Shown one piece after another: positions 1 to 7,832 of a stretch of 64,000 nucleotides of DNA (the stretch's first letter is position 1; each line of letters opens with the position of its first letter). The translations under genes were made by a program, and so were the position numbers. The stretch spans positions 186,001-250,000 of the forward strand of contig JACKLN010000002.1 of NCBI GenBank assembly GCA_024235855.1, given 5' to 3'. This DNA is from Burkholderiaceae bacterium (lineage in GTDB: Bacteria > Pseudomonadota > Gammaproteobacteria > Burkholderiales > Burkholderiaceae_C). The notes under the pieces are model-generated. The model saw only the letters and a program-made list of their open reading frames with translations, ran no database searches and had not been told where the DNA came from.

Positions 1-335
1 ATCAGCAGCACCTGCACGCCGTACCAGGTCAGCAGTGCGAAGAAGCCGATCACGCACACCTCGCCGACGATGACTGCCGGCACCCGCCAGGCCGGGCGCA
101 TCGCATTGACCAGGCCGGGGAAGCCGATGTGCGCCCGGTGCAGGGCCGCCAATGCCGCGCCGTAGTACGTGAGCCAGGCCAACTGGATGGAGGCCACCTC
201 GTCGTACCACGCGAGCGACATGCCCAGCTTGCGGCAGGCCACGGCGTAGAGGATCACGACGGCCAGCATCGCCATCTGGGCGATCACGAAGGCGGTCAGC
301 AGGCGCTGGAAGGCGCGGCGCAGGGAGTCGAGCAC
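1..335 (-). CDS. TRAP transporter small permease (DctQ), partial
   Basis: This is the 5' part of a small membrane protein that runs off the left edge. Read from a GTG at 335 it gives about 111 residues. An in-frame TGA at 351-353 limits how far upstream the start can lie; no ATG exists in that short interval. A hydrophobic helix (about residues 12-33) is followed by the W-Y-D-E-V segment typical of DctQ and then by two further hydrophobic stretches. In tripartite TRAP transporters this subunit couples the periplasmic binding protein to the large DctM permease, which should lie just left of the window. It follows dctP on the same strand, with a terminator-like hairpin in the gap. Confidence 0.8.
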   Translation of the reverse strand, partial: MLDSLRRAFQRLLTAFVIAQMAMLAVVILYAVACRKLGMSLAWYDEVASIQLAWLTYYGAALAALHRAHIGFPGLVNAMRPAWRVPAVIVGEVCVIGFFALLTWYGVQVLL

Positions 336-356
336 GGTCGGCAGGTCCTGTCAGCG

Positions 357-379
357 AAAAGCGGGCCGAGGCGGCCCGC
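357..379 (-). terminator. Hairpin with T-tract between dctP and dctQ
   Basis: On the minus strand an 8-bp perfect GC stem (361-368 with 372-379, three-base loop) is followed directly by TTTT. It lies in the 76-base gap between the binding-protein gene and the small permease. It looks like an intrinsic terminator working as a partial attenuator, which would keep the binding protein in excess over the membrane subunits. That role is inferred; the structure is visible. Confidence 0.6.
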
Positions 380-411
380 GGTGGTCGTGCGTCAGCGGGG
401 TGGCGCGGGCG

Positions 412-1407
412 TCAGAGCCCCTTGCCCAGCGCGATGGCCTTCTCGACCAGCTTGCCGCCGTCGGGCACTTCCTTGCCGAACTCCTCGTAGACCGACTTGC
501 TGGCGGCGATGAAGGCGTCCTTGTCGGCGTCGTTGACCTTCACGCCGGCAGCCTTGATCTTGTCCAGCAGCTCGCCCTCGAGCTTGGCGGCCTGCTCGTA
601 GACGTAGGCCTGCGTCTCGCGCGCCGCGGCGCTCAGCGCGGCCTGCACGTCGGGCGGCAGCGACGCGAACTTGCGCGCGCCGGTGGCCAGGTAGGCCGGC
701 GTGTAGACGTGGCCCGTCATCGACAGGTACTTCTGCACCTCCTGGAACTTGGAGGAGTAGATCTGCGTCAGCGGGTTCTCCTGGCCGTCCATCACGCCGG
801 TCTGCAGCGCGACGAAGACCTCGGACAGCGCCATTGGCGACGGGTTGGCGCCATAGGCCTGGAACATCTTGACCCGCCACACGCCCTTGGGCGTGCGCAG
901 CTTCATGCCCTGCAGGTCGGCCGGCTTGACGATCGGCCGAACGTTGTTGGTGATGTTGCGGAAGCCGTTCTCCCACACGCCCAGCAGCTTGTAGCCCTTG
1001 GCCTCGGCCATCGGCGCCAGCGACGGCCAGACGATCTCGGCCTCGATGCGCTTCATGTGCTCGCGGTTCTTCACCAGGTACGGCATCTCGAACATGCCGA
1101 AGGCGTCCACGGTGGAGGACATCACGCTGGAGGGGATGGCGAAGTCCACCGTGCCCAGGCGCAGCTTCTGCATCAGTTCGCTGTCGCCGCCCAGCTGGCT
1201 GGAGCCGAAGGTGACGACCTTGGCCTTGCCGGCCAACTTCTCGTTGGCGCGGCGCGCGAACTCGTTGGCCGACAGCTCGAACAGCGAGCCCGGCCCGCCG
1301 ACGTGGCCGAGCTTGAGTTCCATCTGCGCGTGGGCGGGCAGGGCGGCGGCCAGGGCGCCGAAGGCGGCCAGTGCGGCGTTGACCAGCAGGGTGCGGCGGA
1401 TGTGCAT
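412..1407 (-). CDS. TRAP transporter periplasmic substrate-binding protein (DctP family)
   Basis: The protein has 331 residues, normal for DctP. Residues 1-27 form a Sec signal peptide ending in A-H-A. The mature part has the family pattern: LGHVGGPGS near residue 33, the LRTPKG block (Arg171, the residue that usually binds the substrate carboxylate) and MDGQENP near 206. It captures an organic acid in the periplasm and hands it to DctQ/DctM. The start is set by a strong GAGGAG site just upstream. It lies 35 bases after the aminotransferase gene and is probably co-transcribed with it. The substrate is unknown; the neighbours suggest a 2-hydroxy- or 2-oxo-acid. Confidence 0.9.
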   Translation of the reverse strand: MHIRRTLLVNAALAAFGALAAALPAHAQMELKLGHVGGPGSLFELSANEFARRANEKLAGKAKVVTFGSSQLGGDSELMQKLRLGTVDFAIPSSVMSSTVDAFGMFEMPYLVKNREHMKRIEAEIVWPSLAPMAEAKGYKLLGVWENGFRNITNNVRPIVKPADLQGMKLRTPKGVWRVKMFQAYGANPSPMALSEVFVALQTGVMDGQENPLTQIYSSKFQEVQKYLSMTGHVYTPAYLATGARKFASLPPDVQAALSAAARETQAYVYEQAAKLEGELLDKIKAAGVKVNDADKDAFIAASKSVYEEFGKEVPDGGKLVEKAIALGKGL

Positions 1408-1442
1408 CGTCTGTCTCCTCGTGTTGTCGGTGAAAAGGGGGG

Positions 1443-2687
1443 TCAGGCGGCCCGTGCAGTGTCGGCCGGGGGCGCCGCATGGGCGGCAAAGAAGTCCATG
1501 GCGGCGGCCACACCGCTGCCGGCCAGCTTCACGCCGGCGAGCTTGAGGCCCATCTCGCAGCCCGAGAGCGCGGCCATCAGCGTCAGGTCGTTGCAGTCGC
1601 CCAGGTGGCCGATGCGGAACATGCGGCCCTTGACCTTGCCCAGGCCGGTGCCCAGCGAGAGGTCGAAGCGGCTGTGGATCAGCTGGCGCAGCGCGTCGGC
1701 GTCCACGCCCGCGGGCGTGACCACGCCGGTGAGCACCGGCGAATACACCGCCGGGTCGGCACACTGGACGGGCAGGCCCCAGGCGCGCACCGCGGCGCGC
1801 ACGCCCTCGGCCCAGCGCTGATGGCGCGCGAAGATCACGTCCAGGCCCTGGCCCAGGATGATGTCCAGCGCCTCGTGCAGGCCGTAGAGCAGGTTGGTGT
1901 TGGGGGTGTAGGGCCAGTAGCCGCCCTGGTTCATGGCGACGATCTCGTCCCAGGCCCAGAAAGCCTTGGGCAGGGTGGCGGTCCTGGCCGCGGCCAGCGC
2001 CTTGGGCGACAACGCGTTGAAGCTCATGCCCGGCGGCAGCATCAGGCCCTTCTGCGAGCCGCTGACGGTGACGTCCACGCCCCAGGCGTCGTGCCGGTAC
2101 TCGGCGCTGGCCAGGCCGGAGATGCTGTCCACCATCAGCAGCGCCGGGTGGCCGGCGGCGTCGATGGCGCGGCGCACGGCGGCGATGTCGCTGGTGACGC
2201 CGGTGGAGGTCTCGTTGTGCACCACGCACACGGCCTTGATGGCATGGGCGGTGTCGGCCTTCAGGCGTTCGGCGATGCGGTCGGCCGGCACGCCGTGGCG
2301 CCAGGCGTTGGGCAGGCCGGTCTCTGCACAGGTGCCGGGCAGGGTGATGAACTCCGGCTGCAGCCCCAGGCGCTCGGCCAGCTTCTTCCACAGGGTGGCG
2401 AAGTGGCCGGTTTCCACCATCAGCAATTGGTCACCCGGCGAACACACGTTGGCCAGCGCCGCTTCCCAGGCGCCGGTGCCGGACGCCGGGTAGATCACCA
2501 CGGGATGCTCTGTCTGGAACACCTGCTTCAGCCCCGCCAGCACCTTCAGGCCCAGCACGCCGAATTCGGGCCCCCGGTGGTCGATGGTGGGCAGGCTCAT
2601 CGCCCGCAGGATGCGGTCCGGTACCGGGCTCGGGCCCGGGATCTGCAGGTAGTGGCGGCCGCTGGGGTGGTGGTCGAGGGTCAGCAT
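1443..2687 (-). CDS. PLP-dependent class V aminotransferase (serine-glyoxylate aminotransferase-like)
   Basis: This 414-residue fold-type I aminotransferase resembles serine-glyoxylate/alanine-glyoxylate enzymes. Visible marks are PGPSPVPDRIL near residue 18, SGTGAWEAA near 69, HNETSTG at 158-163, VDSISG at 186-191, and the PLP-binding lysine Lys213 in SGSQKGLMLPPG. It would transfer an amino group between an amino acid such as serine or alanine and an oxo-acid such as glyoxylate in the cytoplasm. It is the first gene of the minus-strand aminotransferase-TRAP operon. A good -35 (TTGACA on the minus strand) overlaps the operator described below. The exact substrate pair cannot be read from sequence. 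Confidence 0.85.
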   Translation of the reverse strand: MLTLDHHPSGRHYLQIPGPSPVPDRILRAMSLPTIDHRGPEFGVLGLKVLAGLKQVFQTEHPVVIYPASGTGAWEAALANVCSPGDQLLMVETGHFATLWKKLAERLGLQPEFITLPGTCAETGLPNAWRHGVPADRIAERLKADTAHAIKAVCVVHNETSTGVTSDIAAVRRAIDAAGHPALLMVDSISGLASAEYRHDAWGVDVTVSGSQKGLMLPPGMSFNALSPKALAAARTATLPKAFWAWDEIVAMNQGGYWPYTPNTNLLYGLHEALDIILGQGLDVIFARHQRWAEGVRAAVRAWGLPVQCADPAVYSPVLTGVVTPAGVDADALRQLIHSRFDLSLGTGLGKVKGRMFRIGHLGDCNDLTLMAALSGCEMGLKLAGVKLAGSGVAAAMDFFAAHAAPPADTARAA

Positions 2688-2706
2688 GCAAGGCTCCAGT
2701 GTGGAT

Positions 2707-2735
2707 CAGTTTTGCATACAAAATGCTTTTGTCAA
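2707..2735 (-). promoter_or_regulatory. Promoter plus palindromic GntR-type operator
   Basis: On the minus strand TTGACA (2735-2730) is followed after 17 bases by a weak -10, AAACTG (2712-2707). Between them, at 2710-2723, lies TTTTGCATACAAAA, an inverted repeat TTTTG-N4-CAAAA that is typical of FadR/VanR-class GntR operators. A repressor bound here would block the aminotransferase-TRAP promoter. The facing gntR gene starts only 57 bases away, so this is probably its own target. Confidence 0.65.
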
Positions 2736-2774
2736 TCAGGCTCAGGCGTAAACTACCCGGGAACTCATATCGGA

Positions 2775-2786
2775 TCTGCATGCAAA
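2775..2786. promoter_or_regulatory. Possible second operator over the gntR start
   Basis: TCTGCATGCAAA contains the palindrome TGCATGCA and resembles a half-degenerate copy of the operator at 2710-2723. It covers the proposed ATG of the regulator gene at 2780. Binding here could give autoregulation. Two sites in one intergenic region strengthen the case, but this one is weaker. Confidence 0.35.
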
Positions 2787-3478
2787 CAAGGGAAAACCCT
2801 GGAGATGCGCCGGGCGACGCGATCGGCATCCCGCGCCAGGTACTGCACGAGGCCGCGGCCGGGCGGCTGCGCCGGCTGATCGTCGAAGGCGTGATCGCGC
2901 CCGGCGCCAAGCTCAACGAGCGCGAGCTGTCGGAGCGGCTGCAGGTGTCACGCACGCCGCTGCGCGAGGCCATCCGCACCCTGGCCGCAGAAGGCCTGGT
3001 GGAACTGCTGCCCAACCGCGGCGCGGTGGCGGTGCAGCTCTCGGCGCAGGACGTGGCGCACACCTTCGAGGTCATCGCCGGGCTGGAGGCGCAGTCGGGC
3101 GAACTGGCCGCGCAGCGCATCACCGACGCCGAACTGTCCGAGATCCGCGCGCTGCACTACGAGATGCTGGCCGCCTTCACGCGGCGCGACCTGTCGGCGT
3201 ACTACCGGCTCAATGCGCAGATCCACGACGCCATCAACGCCGCCGCACGCAACCCCGTGCTGCAGCAGACCTACCGCACGGTCAACGCGCGGCTGCAGGC
3301 GCTGCGCTTCCGCTCGAACTTCGACGACCGCAAGTGGCAGCGCGCCGTGAAGGAGCACGAGGCCATGATCGACATGCTCGCCCGGCGCGACGGCGACGGA
3401 CTGCGCGCGCTGATGGTGCAGCACCTGCAGCACAAGCGCGACGCGGTGCTCGAGCTGCTGCAGCAGGGGGTGGCATGA
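2780..3478 (+). CDS. GntR-family transcriptional regulator (FCD domain)
   Basis: The protein has 232 residues. The N-terminal winged helix (about residues 20-85) contains the GntR signature LNERELSERLQVSRTPLREA. The C-terminal helical FCD ligand-binding domain carries spaced His residues (H-Y-E-M, Q-I-H-D and K-E-H-E) that usually hold a metal and an organic-acid ligand. An in-frame extension upstream to 2699 is possible, but it would run through the operator region, so the ATG at 2780 is preferred. The last codons overlap the start of the dehydrogenase gene (ATGA). It most likely controls both divergent operons in response to the imported acid. Confidence 0.88.
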   Translation: MQTRENPGDAPGDAIGIPRQVLHEAAAGRLRRLIVEGVIAPGAKLNERELSERLQVSRTPLREAIRTLAAEGLVELLPNRGAVAVQLSAQDVAHTFEVIAGLEAQSGELAAQRITDAELSEIRALHYEMLAAFTRRDLSAYYRLNAQIHDAINAAARNPVLQQTYRTVNARLQALRFRSNFDDRKWQRAVKEHEAMIDMLARRDGDGLRALMVQHLQHKRDAVLELLQQGVA

Positions 3479-6450
3479 CCGGCGTGAACGCCGAACTCGC
3501 CGCGCGACTGAAGCGCGAGACCGCCGGCGAGGTGCTGCTCGACGCCGCCTCGCGCGGCCGCTACGCCACCGACGCCTCGATCTACCAGATCGTGCCGCGT
3601 GGCGTCTTCGTGCCGCGCACCGAGGACGACGTGGCCACCGCGCTGGCCATCGCCCGCGAGACCGGCACGCCGGTGCTGCCGCGGGGCGCCGGCACGTCGC
3701 AGTGTGGACAGACCACGGGCGACGCGCTGGTGATCGACTTCACCAAGCACCTGCGTCAGGTGCACGCGGTGGACGTGGACGCGATGACCGCCGAGGTGGA
3801 CGGCGGCCTGGTGCTGGACCACCTGAACGCGCAGCTGAAGAAGCACGGCCTGTGGTACCCGGTGGACGTGTCCACCAGCGCGCAGGCCACGCTGGGCGGC
3901 ATGGCGGGCAACAACTCCTGTGGCTCGCGCAGCATCGCCTACGGCAACATGGTGCACAACGTGCGCGGCATCGACGCCTGGCTGGCCGACGGCCGCTGCC
4001 TGCACTTCGGGCCGGTGGAGGCGCTCGGTGGCGACGCTGCCGCCATCGCCGACTTCGTGCGCGGTCTGGCCGACGCCCACCGCAGCGAGATCGAGGCCCA
4101 GTGGCCGCAGGTGCTGCGCCGTGTGGCCGGCTACAACCTGGACATCTTCCACCCGCGCAGCGAACGCCCCTACACCGGCGACGGCAGCGTCAACCTGGCG
4201 CACCTGCTGGTGGGCAGCGAAGGCACGCTGGCCGTCACGCGGCGCCTGCACCTGCAACTGGCGCGGCTGCCGAAGCACAAGGTGCTGGGCGTGGTGAACT
4301 ACACCAGCTTCCATGCGGCCATGGACTCCGCCCAGCACATCGTGAAGCTGGGCCCCAGTGCCGTGGAACTGGTGGACCGCACGATGATCGAGCTCGCGCG
4401 CGCCAACCCCGCGTTCCGGCCGGTGATCGAGACCGCGTTGATCGGGCACCCGGAAGCCATCCTGCTCGTCGAGTTCAGCGGCGACGACCGCGCCGTGCTG
4501 CTGGAGCGGCTGGCGGCGCTGGTGACCCTGATGGGCGACCTGGGCCTGCCGGGCAGCGTGGTGGAGATGCCGGACGAGACGGCGCAGAAGGCGCTGTGGG
4601 AGGTGCGCAAGGCCGGCCTGAACATCATGATGAGCCTCAGGGGCGACGGCAAGCCGGTGAGCTTCATCGAGGACTGCGCCGTGCCGCTGCCGCACCTGGC
4701 CGAGTACACCGACGCGCTGACCGAGGTCTTCGCCCGCCACGGCACGCGCGGCACCTGGTACGCGCATGCGTCGGTGGGCACGCTGCACGTGCGGCCCATC
4801 CTGGACATGCGGCGCGACGGTGCGCAGAAGATGCGCGCCATCGCCGAGGAGGCCGCGGCCCTGGTGCGCAAGTTCAAGGGCGCCTACAGCGGCGAGCATG
4901 GCGACGGCCTGTGCCGCGGCGAGTGGATCCGCTGGCAGTTCGGCCCGAAGCTCGACGACGCCTTCCGCGCCATCAAGCAGCACCTGGACCCGGCCGGCCT
5001 GCTGAACCCGGGCAAGATCATCGACCCGCCGAAGATGGACGATGCGGCGCTGTTCCGCTTCCCGCCCAGCTACCGCACGATTCCACTGACACCGGTGTTC
5101 GACTGGTCGGCCTGGGACGTGCAGAACGACGCGGTCAGCGAGCAGACCACCGCACCCGGCACCGGCGGCGACACCACCGGCGGACTGGCCAAGGCGGTGG
5201 AGATGTGCAACAACAACGGCCACTGCCGCAAGTTCGACGCCGGCACCATGTGCCCGAGCTACCGCGTCACGCGCGACGAGCAGCACCTCACGCGCGGCCG
5301 GGCCAACACGCTGCGGCTGGCGCTGTCGGGGCAGATCGAGGGCGGCATCACGTCGGACGCCGTGGCCGAGGCGCTGGACCTCTGCGTGGGCTGCAAGGGC
5401 TGCAAGCGCGACTGCCCCACCGGCGTGGACATGGCGAAGATGAAGCTGGAGGTGGCGGCGCAGCGCGCGCGCACCCACGGCGTGTCGCTGAAGGACCGGC
5501 TGGTGGCGCGCCTGCCGGAGATCGCGCGCTGGGGCCGGCGGCTGCCGTGGCTGTTCAACCTGCGTGATGCCCTGCCGGGTGCCGCAACACTGTCGGAGCG
5601 CTGGCTGGGGCTGTCGGCGAAGCGCTCACTGCCGCGCTTCCGCGCCGATGACTTCGAGGCCGCGGCGCCTGCGCTGCAGCTCGCTAGCCGCGAAGAAGTG
5701 CTGGCCGCCGCGAAGCACGGCAAGGGCGTGCTGCTGTTCGTCGACACCTTCAACGGCGCCTTCGAGACCGAGAACGCGGTGGACGCGGTGCGTGTGCTTC
5801 GGGCTGCAGGCTATGCGGTGCACGTGGCGCGGCAGGCCGATGGGCGTTCACCCTGCTGTGGCCGCACGCTGCTGGCCGCCGGCCTGGCCGATGAAGCCAA
5901 GCTGCGCGCGCAGGCGCTGCTGGCCACGTTCGCCCCGTTCGTCGACGCCGGCATCCACGTGGTGGGCCTGGAGCCGTCGTGCCTGCTGAGCCTGCGCGAC
6001 GAGTTCGGGGTCATGGGCCTGGGGCCGGCGGCGCAGCGGCTGGCGGATCACGCCCTGCTGCTCGAGGAGTTCCTTGCACGCGAGCACCAGGCCGGCCGGT
6101 TCGCCCCGGCGTTGAAGCCGGCCACGCAGCCGATCCGTGTGCATGGTCACTGCCACCAGAAGGCCTTCGGCGCCATGCCGCCAGTGCTGGCGGTGCTGAA
6201 GCTGATCCCCGGCGCCGATGTGCAGGCCATCGAGAGCTCCTGCTGCGGCATGGCCGGGGCCTTCGGCTACGAGGCGGCGCACCACGCGGTGTCGATGCAG
6301 ATGGCCGAGGCGGCGCTGCTGCCGGCGGTGCGCGCGGCGCCGGACGCGATCATCGTGGCCGACGGCACCAGTTGCCGGCATCAGATCGCCGACGGCGCCC
6401 AGCGTCAGGCGCTGCACGTGGCGCGGGTGCTGGCGCAGCACCTGGCCTGA
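3475..6450 (+). CDS. FAD-linked D-2-hydroxyacid dehydrogenase with C-terminal 4Fe-4S and CCG domains
   Basis: This is a 991-residue fusion like the YdiJ/D-lactate dehydrogenase type. An N-terminal FAD_binding_4 domain (LPRGAGTSQ near residue 69, GGMAGNNSCGSRS near 142) and a FAD-oxidase C domain are followed by an Fe-S domain: CNNNGHC near 578 and CVGCKGCKRDCPTG near 637. Two cysteine-rich CCG segments follow (about 793 and SCCGMAG at 922). It oxidises a D-2-hydroxyacid to the oxo-acid and passes electrons to the quinone pool or a cytochrome. The start overlaps the gntR stop, so the two are translationally coupled. With the aminotransferase it could convert hydroxy-acid to oxo-acid to amino acid. 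The substrate (lactate, glycolate, 2-hydroxyglutarate) is unresolved. Confidence 0.88.
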   Translation: MTGVNAELAARLKRETAGEVLLDAASRGRYATDASIYQIVPRGVFVPRTEDDVATALAIARETGTPVLPRGAGTSQCGQTTGDALVIDFTKHLRQVHAVDVDAMTAEVDGGLVLDHLNAQLKKHGLWYPVDVSTSAQATLGGMAGNNSCGSRSIAYGNMVHNVRGIDAWLADGRCLHFGPVEALGGDAAAIADFVRGLADAHRSEIEAQWPQVLRRVAGYNLDIFHPRSERPYTGDGSVNLAHLLVGSEGTLAVTRRLHLQLARLPKHKVLGVVNYTSFHAAMDSAQHIVKLGPSAVELVDRTMIELARANPAFRPVIETALIGHPEAILLVEFSGDDRAVLLERLAALVTLMGDLGLPGSVVEMPDETAQKALWEVRKAGLNIMMSLRGDGKPVSFIEDCAVPLPHLAEYTDALTEVFARHGTRGTWYAHASVGTLHVRPILDMRRDGAQKMRAIAEEAAALVRKFKGAYSGEHGDGLCRGEWIRWQFGPKLDDAFRAIKQHLDPAGLLNPGKIIDPPKMDDAALFRFPPSYRTIPLTPVFDWSAWDVQNDAVSEQTTAPGTGGDTTGGLAKAVEMCNNNGHCRKFDAGTMCPSYRVTRDEQHLTRGRANTLRLALSGQIEGGITSDAVAEALDLCVGCKGCKRDCPTGVDMAKMKLEVAAQRARTHGVSLKDRLVARLPEIARWGRRLPWLFNLRDALPGAATLSERWLGLSAKRSLPRFRADDFEAAAPALQLASREEVLAAAKHGKGVLLFVDTFNGAFETENAVDAVRVLRAAGYAVHVARQADGRSPCCGRTLLAAGLADEAKLRAQALLATFAPFVDAGIHVVGLEPSCLLSLRDEFGVMGLGPAAQRLADHALLLEEFLAREHQAGRFAPALKPATQPIRVHGHCHQKAFGAMPPVLAVLKLIPGADVQAIESSCCGMAGAFGYEAAHHAVSMQMAEAALLPAVRAAPDAIIVADGTSCRHQIADGAQRQALHVARVLAQHLA

Positions 6451-6492
6451 CCACGGGCCCGGCGCCCGGCGCGCCCGCCGGTCGCCGGCGGA

Positions 6493-7695
6493 TCAGTGCT
6501 CGCCCAGTACCGCCGTGTCCACGCGCTGCAGCTGCATGCGCGCCAGCGTCAGGTTGGCCACGCTGGCGTCCAGCACCGCGTGCAGCACGATGCCGGGGTG
6601 GCCGGGCAGCGGGTGCATCAGCAGGTGGTGGCCGGTGAGCGTGATGGCCGCGTCGGGTTGCGACGGCCCCAGGCCCAGGCTGCGGCCGCACTCTGCCATC
6701 GCGTTGAAGAGCTTCAGGCCTTCGGTGACCAGATGGCGGGCATCGGGGCGGGCGCCGCGGTGGGCCAGCGGGTGGCCGCTGCGGGCCTCGAAGACGCAGG
6801 CGCTGACCAGGCCCTTGATGGCCTGGCAGGCCTGCAGGTAGTCGGCCCAGCGGCCGGCCGTGAGGTCTTGCGGATCAGGGTCTGCACCCGGCAGCGGCAT
6901 GGCCTCGGTCGGCGCCTCGGCCGTGCTGGACGGCGCTGGCCGTTGCGCCACCGGCGCCTTGGCCGAGGGCGCCGCCGATTCGCGCAGACGGTTCCACGCG
7001 CCGGTGACATAGCCCCAGGCATCGTTCGACGTGGCGGCCTGCGGCGTCACGCGCACGTTCAGGCCGCGGGGGCCGGTGATGGCCGCGGCCTGGGCGGCCA
7101 GTGCGCCGGGCGATCCCAGCGGCACCATCAGCAGGTCACGGTTCGGCCAGGGGCCGCGGGTCACGCCCTCGCGCACCGGCTGCAATGCGCCGGACAGCAG
7201 GTGCCCGGGCATCTCGCCCACCAGCAGCACGCCCAGGCGCGCATGCCCCAGCAGCACGGTGGCCAGCTGCTTGCGGGACTGCGAGTCGGTGTCGATGTCG
7301 GTGCTGTAGACGCGCAGCCGCTGGTTGCCACGACCGGGCAGTTCCACGAATGGCAGCACCGCCAACGCCACGCCGTGGCCCTGCCGCCGGATGGACAGGG
7401 TCTGCACGCGCGTGTTCAAGGCGCCCGCAATGGCGCCGAGCAGGCGCAGCGACTGGCTGCTGCCCACGTCGTGCAGCGCGATGAACTCCGGCTGCAGCGC
7501 GGCGAACTGCTGCAGCATGGCCTGCGCCGGATCGACGGCGACGAAGAGCTCGAGCTTGTCGTCGGCGATGCGCTGGCCCACGTCGTCCTGGCCTTCGCCC
7601 AGGTAGTCGGCGCGGTTGCGCACGATCTGCGTGGCCGGCGAGAGCAGGTCGTCCCGGCGGGGCTGGCCACGCGCAGCGCTGGATACATCGTTCAT
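6493..7695 (-). CDS. Conserved hypothetical, C-terminal roadblock/LC7-like domain
   Basis: The protein has 400 residues and no signal peptide or membrane segment. The first ~230 residues look like an alpha/beta domain with no motif I can name. A proline/alanine-rich linker (about 255-300) leads to a final ~110 residues whose pattern (a helix, then FEARSGHPLAHRG, LKLFNAM, and the strand segment HPGIVLHAVLD) resembles roadblock/LC7 folds used in small-GTPase and polarity systems. That assignment is a pattern judgement only. The start ATG at 7695 is preferred over an upstream in-frame one because it leaves room for a divergent promoter with nadB. Confidence 0.6.
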   Translation of the reverse strand: MNDVSSAARGQPRRDDLLSPATQIVRNRADYLGEGQDDVGQRIADDKLELFVAVDPAQAMLQQFAALQPEFIALHDVGSSQSLRLLGAIAGALNTRVQTLSIRRQGHGVALAVLPFVELPGRGNQRLRVYSTDIDTDSQSRKQLATVLLGHARLGVLLVGEMPGHLLSGALQPVREGVTRGPWPNRDLLMVPLGSPGALAAQAAAITGPRGLNVRVTPQAATSNDAWGYVTGAWNRLRESAAPSAKAPVAQRPAPSSTAEAPTEAMPLPGADPDPQDLTAGRWADYLQACQAIKGLVSACVFEARSGHPLAHRGARPDARHLVTEGLKLFNAMAECGRSLGLGPSQPDAAITLTGHHLLMHPLPGHPGIVLHAVLDASVANLTLARMQLQRVDTAVLGEH

Positions 7696-7832
7696 CGTTG
7701 CCCCCCTTGTTTGCGGGGGATGATAGGCAGCCCGCCCGGAAAAGGCATCCCCCTTCGGTCGGTCGACGGCACTTCTAGAATGAGCTTCAGGCATTCCTCG
7801 ACCCCTTCATTTCTGCGGACCCCTGCCCACAC

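Noticed and set aside
3271..5478. A 735-codon minus-strand open frame
   Set aside because: It mirrors the FAD dehydrogenase on the + strand. High GC leaves few stops in the opposite frame; no motif is seen.
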